From: UMGS172 sp045636945
Lineage (GTDB): Bacteria; Bacillota; Clostridia; Oscillospirales; Acutalibacteraceae
NCBI GenBank assembly: GCA_045636945.1
Contig: JAZTYO010000032.1
Coordinates: 1-64,000, forward strand
Length of the DNA stretch: 64,000 nt
Direction: 5' to 3'
Part shown: piece by piece, positions 26,780-34,944 of the stretch
Layout of the letters: each line of letters starts with the position of its first letter
How positions within the stretch are numbered: position 1 is the stretch's first letter
Notes under the pieces: generated by a model
The model's input: only the letters and a program-made list of their open reading frames with translations
What the model was told of the DNA's origin: nothing
Databases searched by the model: none
Made by a program: the position numbers and the translations under genes

Positions 26780-27487
26780 TTGGAAAGAATTGATAAAATC
26801 GTGGCTTCTTTAACAGGTTGCTCACGTAAAGATGCACGTGGTATGGTGATTCGCGGAAGAGTCAGCGTAAACGGTGCCGTTTCGGGTAATATTGCTTTGA
26901 AGGTCGACCCTTTAAAGGATGATATAAAAATCGACGGACAAAGTTATACGTATAAAAAGTATGTGTATATTATGATAAATAAGCCCAAAGGTATTTTATC
27001 GGCTTCAAATGATAAAACCCGCGAAACGGTGGTTGACCTTGTAAAATCCGAATATAATAGGGAAGGGCTGTTTCCTGTTGGAAGGTTGGACAAGGATACC
27101 ACGGGATTGCTTATCATAACCGATGATGGTGATTTCGGTCATAAGGTCATATCACCCAAAAGTATGATTGAAAAAGAATACCTTGTGACTTTGGACAAGC
27201 CAATTACTGATGAAGATATCAAGGTGATTGAAAAGGGTGTTACTTTGGCAGACGGTAATGTATGCCGTCCTGCAAGGGTAAGACCTGCCAACAGTCAAAT
27301 GACCAAGATTTTCATGACTATTACCGAGGGTAAATATCACGAAATCAAACGTATTTTGGGCGTTGTGGGTATAGGTGTTAACGAATTAGACAGGGTGAGA
27401 ATAGGCAATTTGTGCAAAGATGACAAACTTATGCCCGGTCAATACCGTGAGTTGACATCCGATGAATTGGACTTTGTATGGAAATAA
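26780..27487 (+). CDS. RsuA-family rRNA pseudouridine synthase
   Basis: A 235-residue enzyme converting uridine to pseudouridine in rRNA (16S U516-type in the best-known member). The S4 RNA-binding domain occupies about 1-55, then the catalytic GRLDKDTTGLLIITDDGD (Asp is the nucleophile, about residue 98) and the KEYLVTLDKP and EGKYHEIKRILG stretches. The start is TTG at 26780 behind GAGGTGG. It closes a cluster with ispDF. Confidence 0.9.
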   Translation: MERIDKIVASLTGCSRKDARGMVIRGRVSVNGAVSGNIALKVDPLKDDIKIDGQSYTYKKYVYIMINKPKGILSASNDKTRETVVDLVKSEYNREGLFPVGRLDKDTTGLLIITDDGDFGHKVISPKSMIEKEYLVTLDKPITDEDIKVIEKGVTLADGNVCRPARVRPANSQMTKIFMTITEGKYHEIKRILGVVGIGVNELDRVRIGNLCKDDKLMPGQYRELTSDELDFVWK

Positions 27488-27616
27488 CTAAAATTCCTAA
27501 CATTTCACGTAGTAGTTTATCTATTTTTTTACATTATATGTATAACATTTGACATTTCATATAAATATTTGAGTGTTATTTTGTTAAATAAAGGTATAGA
27601 TATTTCAGAATGTTTC

Positions 27617-27625
27617 TGTTATAAT
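27617..27625 (+). promoter_or_regulatory. extended -10 promoter of the MsmK/UgpC-type gene
   Basis: TG-T-TATAAT (TG at 27617-27618, TATAAT 27620-27625). No good -35 hexamer sits 16-18 bases upstream, so it reads as an extended -10 promoter. The transcript start would be near 27632, about 38 bases before the gene. Confidence 0.6.
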
Positions 27626-27669
27626 CTTAATCGTAGCGTAAAATTAATTTTTTCTTAGGAGGAAAAACA

Positions 27670-28812
27670 ATGGCAAGCCTTTCACTTCGAAACATTTGCA
27701 AGAAGTATCCTGGCGGCGTTCTTGCTGTTCAGGACTTCAACCTTGAAATCAAAGACAAAGAGTTTATCATTCTGGTCGGTCCTTCTGGATGTGGTAAGTC
27801 TACCACCCTCAGAATGGTCGCAGGTCTTGAAGAGATCAGCGGCGGCGAGCTCTACATAGGCGACCGTCTTGTAAACGACGTTGCACCTAAGGATAGAGAT
27901 ATCGCCATGGTTTTCCAGAACTATGCTCTTTATCCTCATATGACCGTTTATGATAACATGGCATTCGGTCTTAAGCTCCGTAAGACTCCCAAGGAGGAAA
28001 TCAAGCGTCGTGTTGAAGAAGCTGCACGTATCCTCGATATCGAGCATCTTCTCCAGCGTAAGCCTGCTGCTCTTTCTGGTGGTCAGCGTCAGCGTGTTGC
28101 TTTGGGACGTGCTATCGTTCGTGAGCCTAAGGTCTTCTTGCTTGACGAGCCTCTCTCCAACTTGGATGCTAAGCTCCGTGCACAGATGCGTACCGAGATT
28201 TCTAAGCTCCACTTAAGACTTGGTACTACATTCATCTACGTTACTCACGACCAGACTGAAGCTATGACCATGGGTACCAGAATCGTTGTTATGAAGGACG
28301 GTATCGTACAGCAGGTTGATACTCCTCAGCATCTTTATGATATGCCTTGCAACTCCTTCGTTGCAGGATTTATCGGTTCTCCTCAGATGAACTTCCTCGA
28401 TGGCAAGGTTCTCGAAGAGGACGGTACTTTCTTCGTAGAGTTCGGTTCTGAAGACACCAAGACCCGTTCCGGTGTTAAGTATAAGATTAAGCTTCCTGCA
28501 GAGAAGAACAAGAAGGATTGCCTTGTTCCTTATATTGATCAGGAGGTTATCATCGGTATTCGTCCTGAGCACGTACACGACGAGGAAGAGCTTCTTGAGA
28601 AGTTCCCCGACGGTATTGTTGAGGCTAACGTTGAAGTTACCGAGCTTATGGGTGCTGAGAAATATCTCTACACCGTTTGCGAAGGTCAGAACATCAACGG
28701 CCGTGTTGCTCCTACCTCTACCGCTCATCCCGGTGACGTTATTAAGATCACCCTCGAGCCCGGTAAGATTCACATCTTCGATAAGAAGACCGAAAAGACC
28801 ATCACTAACTGA
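27670..28812 (+). CDS. MsmK/UgpC-type carbohydrate ABC transporter ATPase
   Basis: A 380-residue ATP-binding subunit of the CUT1 sugar importer class. Walker A GPSGCGKST (about residue 38), Q-loop, signature LSGGQRQRVALGRA (about 135), Walker B VFLLDEPLSNLDAKLR, H-loop VTHDQTEAM, then a C-terminal OB-type regulatory region (about 240-380) with RPEHV. No permease or binding protein is adjacent, so like MsmX of Bacillus it may be a shared ATPase serving several importers. It has its own promoter and terminator. Codon use looks strongly biased to high expression. Confidence 0.93.
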   Translation: MASLSLRNICKKYPGGVLAVQDFNLEIKDKEFIILVGPSGCGKSTTLRMVAGLEEISGGELYIGDRLVNDVAPKDRDIAMVFQNYALYPHMTVYDNMAFGLKLRKTPKEEIKRRVEEAARILDIEHLLQRKPAALSGGQRQRVALGRAIVREPKVFLLDEPLSNLDAKLRAQMRTEISKLHLRLGTTFIYVTHDQTEAMTMGTRIVVMKDGIVQQVDTPQHLYDMPCNSFVAGFIGSPQMNFLDGKVLEEDGTFFVEFGSEDTKTRSGVKYKIKLPAEKNKKDCLVPYIDQEVIIGIRPEHVHDEEELLEKFPDGIVEANVEVTELMGAEKYLYTVCEGQNINGRVAPTSTAHPGDVIKITLEPGKIHIFDKKTEKTITN

Positions 28813-28822
28813 TGATTTTTAT

Positions 28823-28853
28823 ACCACCTCAGTGAAAACTGAGGTGGTTTTTT
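28823..28853 (+). terminator. intrinsic terminator after the sugar ATPase gene
   Basis: Perfect 11-bp stem ACCACCTCAGT (28823-28833) with ACTGAGGTGGT (28838-28848), GAAA tetraloop, then T-run. Confidence 0.95.
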
Positions 28854-28959
28854 GTATCTTTATTGCGATTATGCCTATTGTAACACCTCTTTCGAGTTTA
28901 CATAATATGGTAATTTGTAATCAAATTGTAACTTTTTTGAACTATTTTGTAATTTCCTC

Positions 28960-28988
28960 TTGAAAAATCACAAGATATTGTGTATAAT
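28960..28988 (+). promoter_or_regulatory. sigma-A promoter of the PucR/CdaR-type gene
   Basis: TTGAAA (28960-28965), 17-base spacer, TATAAT (28983-28988). Confidence 0.8.
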
Positions 28989-29037
28989 GACAATGTGTAT
29001 ATGCACTACTATGGGAAAATTTTGAGGAGTGGACGTT

Positions 29038-30132
29038 ATGTCAAACAGATTGTTTCAGGGAATTATCCATCAGATAAAGGATGCTATCGACCGTACAGTA
29101 GGTGTTATTGACGAAAATTATACCGTTATTGCTTGTAGTGACCTCGGAAAAATCGGAGAAACTCACGAGGTTATGTTTGCAGGCGGTGGAAACAACGGCA
29201 TAAGTGATACCTTCATCAGAGGTCAGTATACATATAAGATGTTCGGTACACCCCAACGTGCCGAGTATATCATTTTTGTTGAAGGTAACGACCCTCAGGC
29301 TGCAAAATATGCCTCAATCCTTTCGATTTCCCTTTCTAATATCAAGTTCTATTATGATGAGAAGTACGACCGCGGTAACTTCATTAAGAACGTTATCCTC
29401 GAAAACATCCTTTCCAATGATATCAACTTAAAGGCTCGTGAGTTGAGATTCAACAGTGATGTGGCACGTACCGTTTTCCTTATTAGAGTAACCTCTAATA
29501 ACGACGTTTCGGTATTTGACATCATTCAGAATCTTTTCCCCGATAAGAATAAGGATTTCATCATCAATATAAGTGAAAGTGATATTGCTCTTGTTAAGGA
29601 AACCAAGCCTGGAATCGAATCGTCCGACCTTGAGAACCTTGCAGGTTCTATTGTTGACACCTTGGCAAGCGAATTCTACTACACACACGCAGTTGTCGGT
29701 ATCGGTTCCACTGTTGAAAGCCTTAAAGAGCTTGCTCGTTCCTTCAAAGAAGCACAGGTTGCTTTGGAAGTAGGAAAGGTATTTGATACTGAGAAAGCTA
29801 TTGTCAGCTACGATAACCTCGGTATTGCCCGTCTTATTTACCACCTTCCCACAACACTTTGCGAATCTTTCCTTCGTGAGGTATTCAAGAGAGGTGCTAT
29901 TGAGAGTCTTGATCAGGAAACCTTGTTCACTATTCAGAAGTTCTTCGAGAATAACCTTAACGTTTCCGAAACCTCGAGAAAGCTGTTTGTACACCGTAAT
30001 ACCTTGGTTTATAGATTGGACAAGATTAAGAAGATTACAGGTCTTGACCTTCGCGAATTTGACCACGCAATCATCTTCAAGATTGCTCTTATGGTCAAAA
30101 AGTACCTCAGAGCTAACCCTATTAAGTATTAA
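29038..30132 (+). CDS. PucR/CdaR-type transcriptional regulator
   Basis: A 364-residue regulator. The C-terminal PucR-type helix-turn-helix is clear: FFENNLNVSETSRKLFVHRN then TLVYRLDKIKKITGLD, the standard C-terminal pattern of CdaR and PucR regulators. The N-terminal about 100 residues and middle GGDEF-like region have no motif I can name. Ligand unknown. ATG 29038 has GAGGAG 8 bases upstream and is preferred to GTG 29029. It sits directly after the sugar ATPase gene, so a link to carbohydrate uptake is a plausible inference; the following ftsEX genes may be reached by read-through since I see no strong terminator. Confidence 0.85.
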   Translation: MSNRLFQGIIHQIKDAIDRTVGVIDENYTVIACSDLGKIGETHEVMFAGGGNNGISDTFIRGQYTYKMFGTPQRAEYIIFVEGNDPQAAKYASILSISLSNIKFYYDEKYDRGNFIKNVILENILSNDINLKARELRFNSDVARTVFLIRVTSNNDVSVFDIIQNLFPDKNKDFIINISESDIALVKETKPGIESSDLENLAGSIVDTLASEFYYTHAVVGIGSTVESLKELARSFKEAQVALEVGKVFDTEKAIVSYDNLGIARLIYHLPTTLCESFLREVFKRGAIESLDQETLFTIQKFFENNLNVSETSRKLFVHRNTLVYRLDKIKKITGLDLREFDHAIIFKIALMVKKYLRANPIKY

Positions 30133-30204
30133 TCTTAGCCTGCCGATTCGATGTGTTTTGCATTGCTTCGGCATGCTGTTTTGTAATTCAAATTTACAGA
30201 AAGA

Positions 30205-30936
30205 GTGATAGTTATTACTACCGAGAATGTCGGCCAGCAGGTTAAACCCAGCCAGCCGTTGATAGAGTTCAAGGGTGTATCGAAGAATTATGCTAACGGT
30301 ACACATGCCCTTGATGACGTTAATATAAGAATAAATAAAGGCGAATTCGTTTTCGTTGTCGGTCCTTCCGGTGCAGGTAAGAGTACCTTTATGAAGCTTA
30401 TCATGAGGGAAGAGAAGCCCAACACCGGTGATATTACCGTTAACGGTTTTAAACTGACCAAAATGAAAAGAAAACAGGTGCCGTATTTCCGTAGAACTAT
30501 GGGCATCGTTTTCCAGGATTTCCGCCTTATCCCAAATATGAACGTTTTTGATAACGTTGCATTTGCAATGCACGTTGTCGGTGCTTCAAGACAGGAAATA
30601 AGAAAGAACGTGTCGAGGGCTTTGAACCTTGTCGGTCTTGCCGAAAAAGCACGTTGCAAGCCTGCCGAGCTTTCGGGCGGTGAGCAGCAACGTGTCGGAC
30701 TTGCCCGTGCATTGGTCAATAAACCCAACCTTATTATCGCCGATGAGCCTACCGGTAACGTCGACCCTAATATGTCTTATGAAATTGTCGAGCTTCTGAC
30801 CGAAATCAATCGCAGAGGCACTACTATCCTTATGGTTACACACGAGCATCAGCTTGTACGTGACTTCGGACAGCGTGTTATTATGATTGAAAACGGACGA
30901 ATCGTTGCCGACAACGCGAACGGAGGTTTATTATGA
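30205..30936 (+). CDS. ftsE: Cell-division ATPase FtsE
   Basis: A 243-residue ABC ATPase that, with FtsX, drives cell-wall hydrolases at the septum or along the wall. Walker A GPSGAGKST, signature LSGGEQQRVGLARA, Walker B LIIADEPTGNVDPNMS and VTHEHQLV are intact. The GTG start at 30205 gives about 20 residues more than usual before the first strand (IEFKGVSKNY); the ribosome site there (AGAAAGA) is weak, so the start is uncertain. Overlaps ftsX by 4 bases. Confidence 0.95.
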   Translation: MIVITTENVGQQVKPSQPLIEFKGVSKNYANGTHALDDVNIRINKGEFVFVVGPSGAGKSTFMKLIMREEKPNTGDITVNGFKLTKMKRKQVPYFRRTMGIVFQDFRLIPNMNVFDNVAFAMHVVGASRQEIRKNVSRALNLVGLAEKARCKPAELSGGEQQRVGLARALVNKPNLIIADEPTGNVDPNMSYEIVELLTEINRRGTTILMVTHEHQLVRDFGQRVIMIENGRIVADNANGGLL

Positions 30937-31937
30937 AACTGACGAGCGTTAGATATCTTGTTGGCAACGGATTTAAGAACATCTGGCTTAATAAATTGAT
31001 GTCGATTGCCTCTATCGGTGTTCTTGTTGCCTGTATGTCGGTTATCGGTCTTGCTATTGCACTTTCTATTAACGTTGACAGTGCTTTGGATAAGTTGGAA
31101 CAGGACAACGTCGTTATGGTATTCTTTGACGACCGCAACGCTGCTCTTTATGGTGATTCGGGTGTTTCTACCAACGGTACATATAACGAAATTACCGAGG
31201 ACGATTATACTATTCATGATTTCGATGATGCCATAAGACTATGCGGAAAAATCGAAAAGCTTGATAACATCGCAACGGTTGAATATTTCAGCGGCGATGA
31301 TGCCTTGGTCAATACAATGAACTCGATGACCGAGGAGCAGGCAAAGTATTATGAATCGTTGCTTGAAAGCGATGAATATGGTAACCCGATGTCCTGTGGT
31401 GCAAAGGTTTCTTTTATAAGCCTTGAAAAGTTTGACGAAACCTTGGAAAGCATAGAAGCTCTTGAGGGCGTTGATGCAACCCAGTCAACCAAGGATATCG
31501 CCGAGAAAATCACCGCAATCAAGAAGGGTATCGGCATTATCGGTTTTTGGATAGTTGCTATTTTGTTGGTTATTTCTTTGATGATTGTATCCAATACCAT
31601 CCGTGTAACTATGTACAACCGTAAGCTTGAAATAAGCATTATGAAGGCGGTCGGTGCAACCGATTCGTTTGTACGTTTGCCATTTATGATTGAAGGTGTC
31701 ACCATCGGTGTGCTTTCGGCGGTTGTGACAACGGTTATACTTTACTTTGTTTACAACGCAGTAGACGACGCTATTATGAACAACTTAGGCCTTGTATCGT
31801 TGATTCCGTTCTCGGAGTTCTTCTGGATTATCTTCGGTATATTTGCCGCAATAGGTTGTTTCGCAGGTCTTATTTCGAGTGCATTTATGATTAATAAGTA
31901 TTTAAGAAAGGAAGGCAGTGAATTCCGTGCGCTTTAA
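30933..31937 (+). CDS. ftsX: Cell-division membrane protein FtsX
   Basis: A 334-residue integral membrane protein. One transmembrane helix near residues 22-47, a large outside loop (about 50-200), then three helices (about 206-230, 255-280, 290-320) match the FtsX topology. It transmits ATP-driven movement of FtsE to extracytoplasmic peptidoglycan hydrolases. It ends 20 bases inside the M23 gene, which is probably the hydrolase it controls. Confidence 0.94.
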   Translation: MKLTSVRYLVGNGFKNIWLNKLMSIASIGVLVACMSVIGLAIALSINVDSALDKLEQDNVVMVFFDDRNAALYGDSGVSTNGTYNEITEDDYTIHDFDDAIRLCGKIEKLDNIATVEYFSGDDALVNTMNSMTEEQAKYYESLLESDEYGNPMSCGAKVSFISLEKFDETLESIEALEGVDATQSTKDIAEKITAIKKGIGIIGFWIVAILLVISLMIVSNTIRVTMYNRKLEISIMKAVGATDSFVRLPFMIEGVTIGVLSAVVTTVILYFVYNAVDDAIMNNLGLVSLIPFSEFFWIIFGIFAAIGCFAGLISSAFMINKYLRKEGSEFRAL

Positions 31938-33123
31938 TTTAAAAAGAGCATTAATATCGGTACTTTGCCTTGCGACTGTTGTTGGCTCAGCATTTATTGT
32001 CGGAGTTACTGATTCCAATAATGTAGTTGAGGCTGCCTCGGTCAGTGATTACCAACAGTATATTAAAGACCTTGAGGCAGAGCAAAAGGAAATTCAGGCA
32101 GAGCTAAATAAGCTTAAGGGCGATAAATCAAATAAAAAGGCTTTACAGACTGCTTTGCAGAAGAATATTGACAATCTGCAAAGTCAGATCAATGCTTGTA
32201 ATAGACAGATATCTGACCTCGATGCAACAATAGTCGAGTTAGAGGCCGATATAGTCAAAAAGACGGAGGAGCTTGAGGCTACAAAATATACATTCCGTCA
32301 GCGTTTGAGAGCCATTTATATGAGTGGTGGTGCTCAGTCCTCAGCCATATCTGTGCTTATGAGTGCCGAAAATCTTGAGGATCTTCTCACAAAGACCGAA
32401 TTGACCAAAAGCATCAGTGCTTATGACAGTGCTTTGATGAAGAAAATAGTCGATGATATGAAGGCTATTGAAGACAATAAGACCGAGGTCAACCGTCTTA
32501 AAACTGAGCAGGAAACCACCAAGGCCACACTTCGTACCAAGAAAAGCGAACTTGACAAGCAGATTAAAGAGGTCAAGAATATCATATCAGATATTGATTC
32601 GGAAATGGGTGACCTAAAGGATCAGGCCGATAAGATAGAGGATGCTATCAAGGAGTACGAGGAAGCCATTAAGAACGCTCAGAACGTAGGTGCTGATCAA
32701 AAGTATGACGGAGTTTTCTCTTGGCCTTGCCCGGGTTATTATTACGTAACCTCTCCGTATGGCTACCGTAATCATCCTATAAGTGGTAAGTATAAGTTCC
32801 ATAAGGGTATAGATATTGCAGGAAGTGGTATTAAGGGTAAGCCTATAGTTGCCGCGGCTGACGGTATAGTATCTATTGCAACCTATAATACAGGTGGTTA
32901 CGGATACTACGTAATGGTCAACCACGGAACCGGTTCAGACGGTAAAAAGTACGTCACTTTGTATGCTCACATGACCAAGTATATCGTAAAGGTTGGTCAG
33001 TCGGTCCGCAAAGGTCAGACTATCGGCTATGTCGGTACGTCGGGTGCATCAACAGGATACCATCTGCATTTCGAGATTCGTGCCGACGGTGACACAACCA
33101 ATCCGATGAGTTATTATAAGTAG
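31918..33123 (+). CDS. Coiled-coil M23 peptidase, EnvC-like murein hydrolase or activator
   Basis: A 401-residue exported protein: an N-terminal hydrophobic signal (about 8-35), two long coiled-coil segments (about 40-130 and 180-255), then a LytM/M23 domain (about 270-400). Zinc ligands HKGIDIAG (H and D) and HLHFEIR (HxH) are all kept, so it may cut peptidoglycan cross-links itself, unlike E. coli EnvC, which lacks active residues. The coiled-coil plus M23 layout and direct overlap with ftsX indicate an FtsEX-controlled hydrolase. Starts at GTG 31918 or GTG 31927 are both possible. Confidence 0.9.
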   Translation: MNSVRFNLKRALISVLCLATVVGSAFIVGVTDSNNVVEAASVSDYQQYIKDLEAEQKEIQAELNKLKGDKSNKKALQTALQKNIDNLQSQINACNRQISDLDATIVELEADIVKKTEELEATKYTFRQRLRAIYMSGGAQSSAISVLMSAENLEDLLTKTELTKSISAYDSALMKKIVDDMKAIEDNKTEVNRLKTEQETTKATLRTKKSELDKQIKEVKNIISDIDSEMGDLKDQADKIEDAIKEYEEAIKNAQNVGADQKYDGVFSWPCPGYYYVTSPYGYRNHPISGKYKFHKGIDIAGSGIKGKPIVAAADGIVSIATYNTGGYGYYVMVNHGTGSDGKKYVTLYAHMTKYIVKVGQSVRKGQTIGYVGTSGASTGYHLHFEIRADGDTTNPMSYYK

Positions 33124-33158
33124 TTTCCACACCAATTTTGTGAAATAATTTAACTAAT

Positions 33159-33184
33159 AAGGGGGACTGAGTTTCAGTCCCCTT
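33159..33184. other. hairpin between the M23 and S41 genes
   Basis: Inverted repeat AAGGGG-G-ACTGA / TCAGTCCCCTT with loop GTT. Neither side has a proper T-run, so it is not a classical terminator. It could be a weak or factor-assisted terminator, or an mRNA end stabiliser. Confidence 0.6.
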
Positions 33185-33229
33185 AAAATACATATTCTGT
33201 CATTGACCTATTATCGAGGGATAATTTAT

Positions 33230-34420
33230 ATGAATAAAACATTATCTACACGTTGGGCGGTTGTTATTGCCTGCTTCTCATTTCTTGTTGCCGTAACGTT
33301 GACAACGTTGCTGTTTTGCGTTTTCGTTATTCCGCAAAGGGAAGGTGATCTTTTTAACTATAATCAGAAGCTGATGGAAATTAATAATCTCGTTGATAAG
33401 TATTATATTGGCGAGAAAAACGAGGATTACATCTCCAATGGCGTTGGTGCAGGATATATATTAGGTCTTGACGACAGATATGCATCGTACACTCCTGCCG
33501 AAGAGGCAGAAGAAAGTATGAATGCAATGTATGGATATAATACCGGTATGGGAGTTCAGGTTACTGCACACCCTGATAACGGTACTATCTACATTCTCGA
33601 GGTTCATAAGGAAAGTCCTGCAGAATATGCCGGCATCAAATCCGGTGACGAAATAGTTCAGCTTGATGATCAAAATGTTCAGGAAATAGGCTATTCGGCT
33701 GCTTTGGCTTACATCAAATCAAAGCCTACAGGTGATAGCATAAATACCGTTATCCAACGCGACGGTGAGAAGATTTCGATGAAAATTGAGCTCACACAGT
33801 TTATCTCGCAGACTGTATTTTATGAGATAATTGATAATAAGGGATATATCGAGATAACCCAATTCACCGATTCCACCGTCGAGCAGTTCACAGAGGCACT
33901 TGATTATATGGTCAACCAAGGTGTTGATGGTCTTATCTTTGATCTTCGCGGTAATCCCGGTGGTACGCTTAATTCGGTATATCAGATGGTAGATTGCCTT
34001 ATCCCCGAGGGCCTTGCAATCTTTGTTGACTATAAGGGAGAGGAAAATGACCAGACATATTTATCAGACGCCAACGAGATAGACCTGCCAATGGCGGTTT
34101 TGATCGATGAAAATACCGCAAGTGCATCCGAACTGTTTGCACAGTCCTTGAAGGACTATAAAAAGGCTGTGACCATCGGTAGCACGACCTTTGGAAAAGG
34201 TGTTGTTCAGAGAACATTCACCTTGAGCGACGGTTCACTTGTTAAATTCACTGTTGCAAAGTACTATACAGCAAACAAAAAATGCCTTGACGGTATCGGT
34301 GTAACACCCGATTATTCCACCGAATGGACCGAGGATGAGCTCAAATATCGCCTTGTAAACGGTATTGAGGTAGACAAGGATTTCATTAAGGCCTCAGAGT
34401 ATCTCGACTCTAAAAGCTAA
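33230..34420 (+). CDS. S41-family carboxyl-terminal processing protease (CtpA/CtpB-like)
   Basis: A 396-residue exported serine protease: signal-anchor helix (about 10-32), PDZ domain (about 85-165) and the S41 domain with the catalytic Ser in NTASASELFAQ (about residue 297) and Lys in STTFGKGVVQ (about 322). ATG 33230 (MNKTLSTRW) is preferred to the TTG at 33203. In Bacillus the gene next to ftsEX is ctpB, which acts at the sporulation sigma-K checkpoint; the shared neighbourhood and the BofC-like gene facing it make a similar role worth testing. Confidence 0.9.
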   Translation: MNKTLSTRWAVVIACFSFLVAVTLTTLLFCVFVIPQREGDLFNYNQKLMEINNLVDKYYIGEKNEDYISNGVGAGYILGLDDRYASYTPAEEAEESMNAMYGYNTGMGVQVTAHPDNGTIYILEVHKESPAEYAGIKSGDEIVQLDDQNVQEIGYSAALAYIKSKPTGDSINTVIQRDGEKISMKIELTQFISQTVFYEIIDNKGYIEITQFTDSTVEQFTEALDYMVNQGVDGLIFDLRGNPGGTLNSVYQMVDCLIPEGLAIFVDYKGEENDQTYLSDANEIDLPMAVLIDENTASASELFAQSLKDYKKAVTIGSTTFGKGVVQRTFTLSDGSLVKFTVAKYYTANKKCLDGIGVTPDYSTEWTEDELKYRLVNGIEVDKDFIKASEYLDSKS

Positions 34421-34746
34421 TTATCGTAATCCTCAAGTATTTTTAGAAGCTCAGTTTTGGATTTGGCTGTAAGACCGTTTTGCAAAAGCTCGCGGTCATA
34501 TTCGGGAAGATCGGTTAATAGGGGAGTATCAAGCGTGTATAACGGTGAGTTTTCTCCGTCGATAAACACTGCGATTCGGTTTTCGTGTGCTTTAACACGG
34601 TAGCTTTCACTTTCGGTCGAAATTTCATATTTTGGCTCTGGATTTTGAGATTTTCTGTTGTAAACAATGTCGACCGTCATTACAAAAACCGAATAAATTA
34701 CCGATGCAACAAATAATGATATTATAATTTTTCTTGAAATTCTCAT
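34417..34746 (-). CDS. BofC C-terminal-domain-like membrane-anchored protein
   Basis: A 109-residue protein with an N-terminal membrane anchor (about residues 7-27). The rest resembles the BofC C-terminal domain seen in many Clostridia: YRVKAHENRIAVFIDG, SPLYTLDTPLLTDLPEYDRE then LLQNGL and a final LLKILEDY. ATG 34746 has GGGTGA upstream; the TTG at 34758 would add four residues. It is convergent with the S41 protease gene, overlapping by 4 bases. BofC in Bacillus restrains SpoIVB signalling; homologous domains in Clostridia are of unknown function. Confidence 0.7.
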   Translation of the reverse strand: MRISRKIIISLFVASVIYSVFVMTVDIVYNRKSQNPEPKYEISTESESYRVKAHENRIAVFIDGENSPLYTLDTPLLTDLPEYDRELLQNGLTAKSKTELLKILEDYDN

Positions 34747-34894
34747 ATTTTCACCCAAAATTATTATTCCTTGGTATATTCGGTTTATTCATCGGGTAAT
34801 ATTATTTATTGTCCTTTGTTTACATAATGTGAACAAATTTACGGTTTTTACACCGATATGTAACAATAATGTAATACACAAACGGATAAAAATA

Positions 34895-34903
34895 TGGTAC
34901 AAT
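34895..34903 (+). promoter_or_regulatory. extended -10 promoter of the PBP gene
   Basis: TG-G-TACAAT (34895-34903), 42 bases before the TTG start. No clear -35. Confidence 0.55.
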
Positions 34904-34944
34904 ACATTGTGTAAAGCTTTTGTCACCCAATAGGAGGTGCTGTT

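Noticed and set aside
29428..30573. Minus-strand opening of 381 codons
   Set aside because: Antisense shadow of the PucR/CdaR-type gene and ftsE with no family match.
33159..33184. Intrinsic terminator after the M23 gene
   Set aside because: The hairpin is good but neither side has a T-run, so I list it only as a hairpin.
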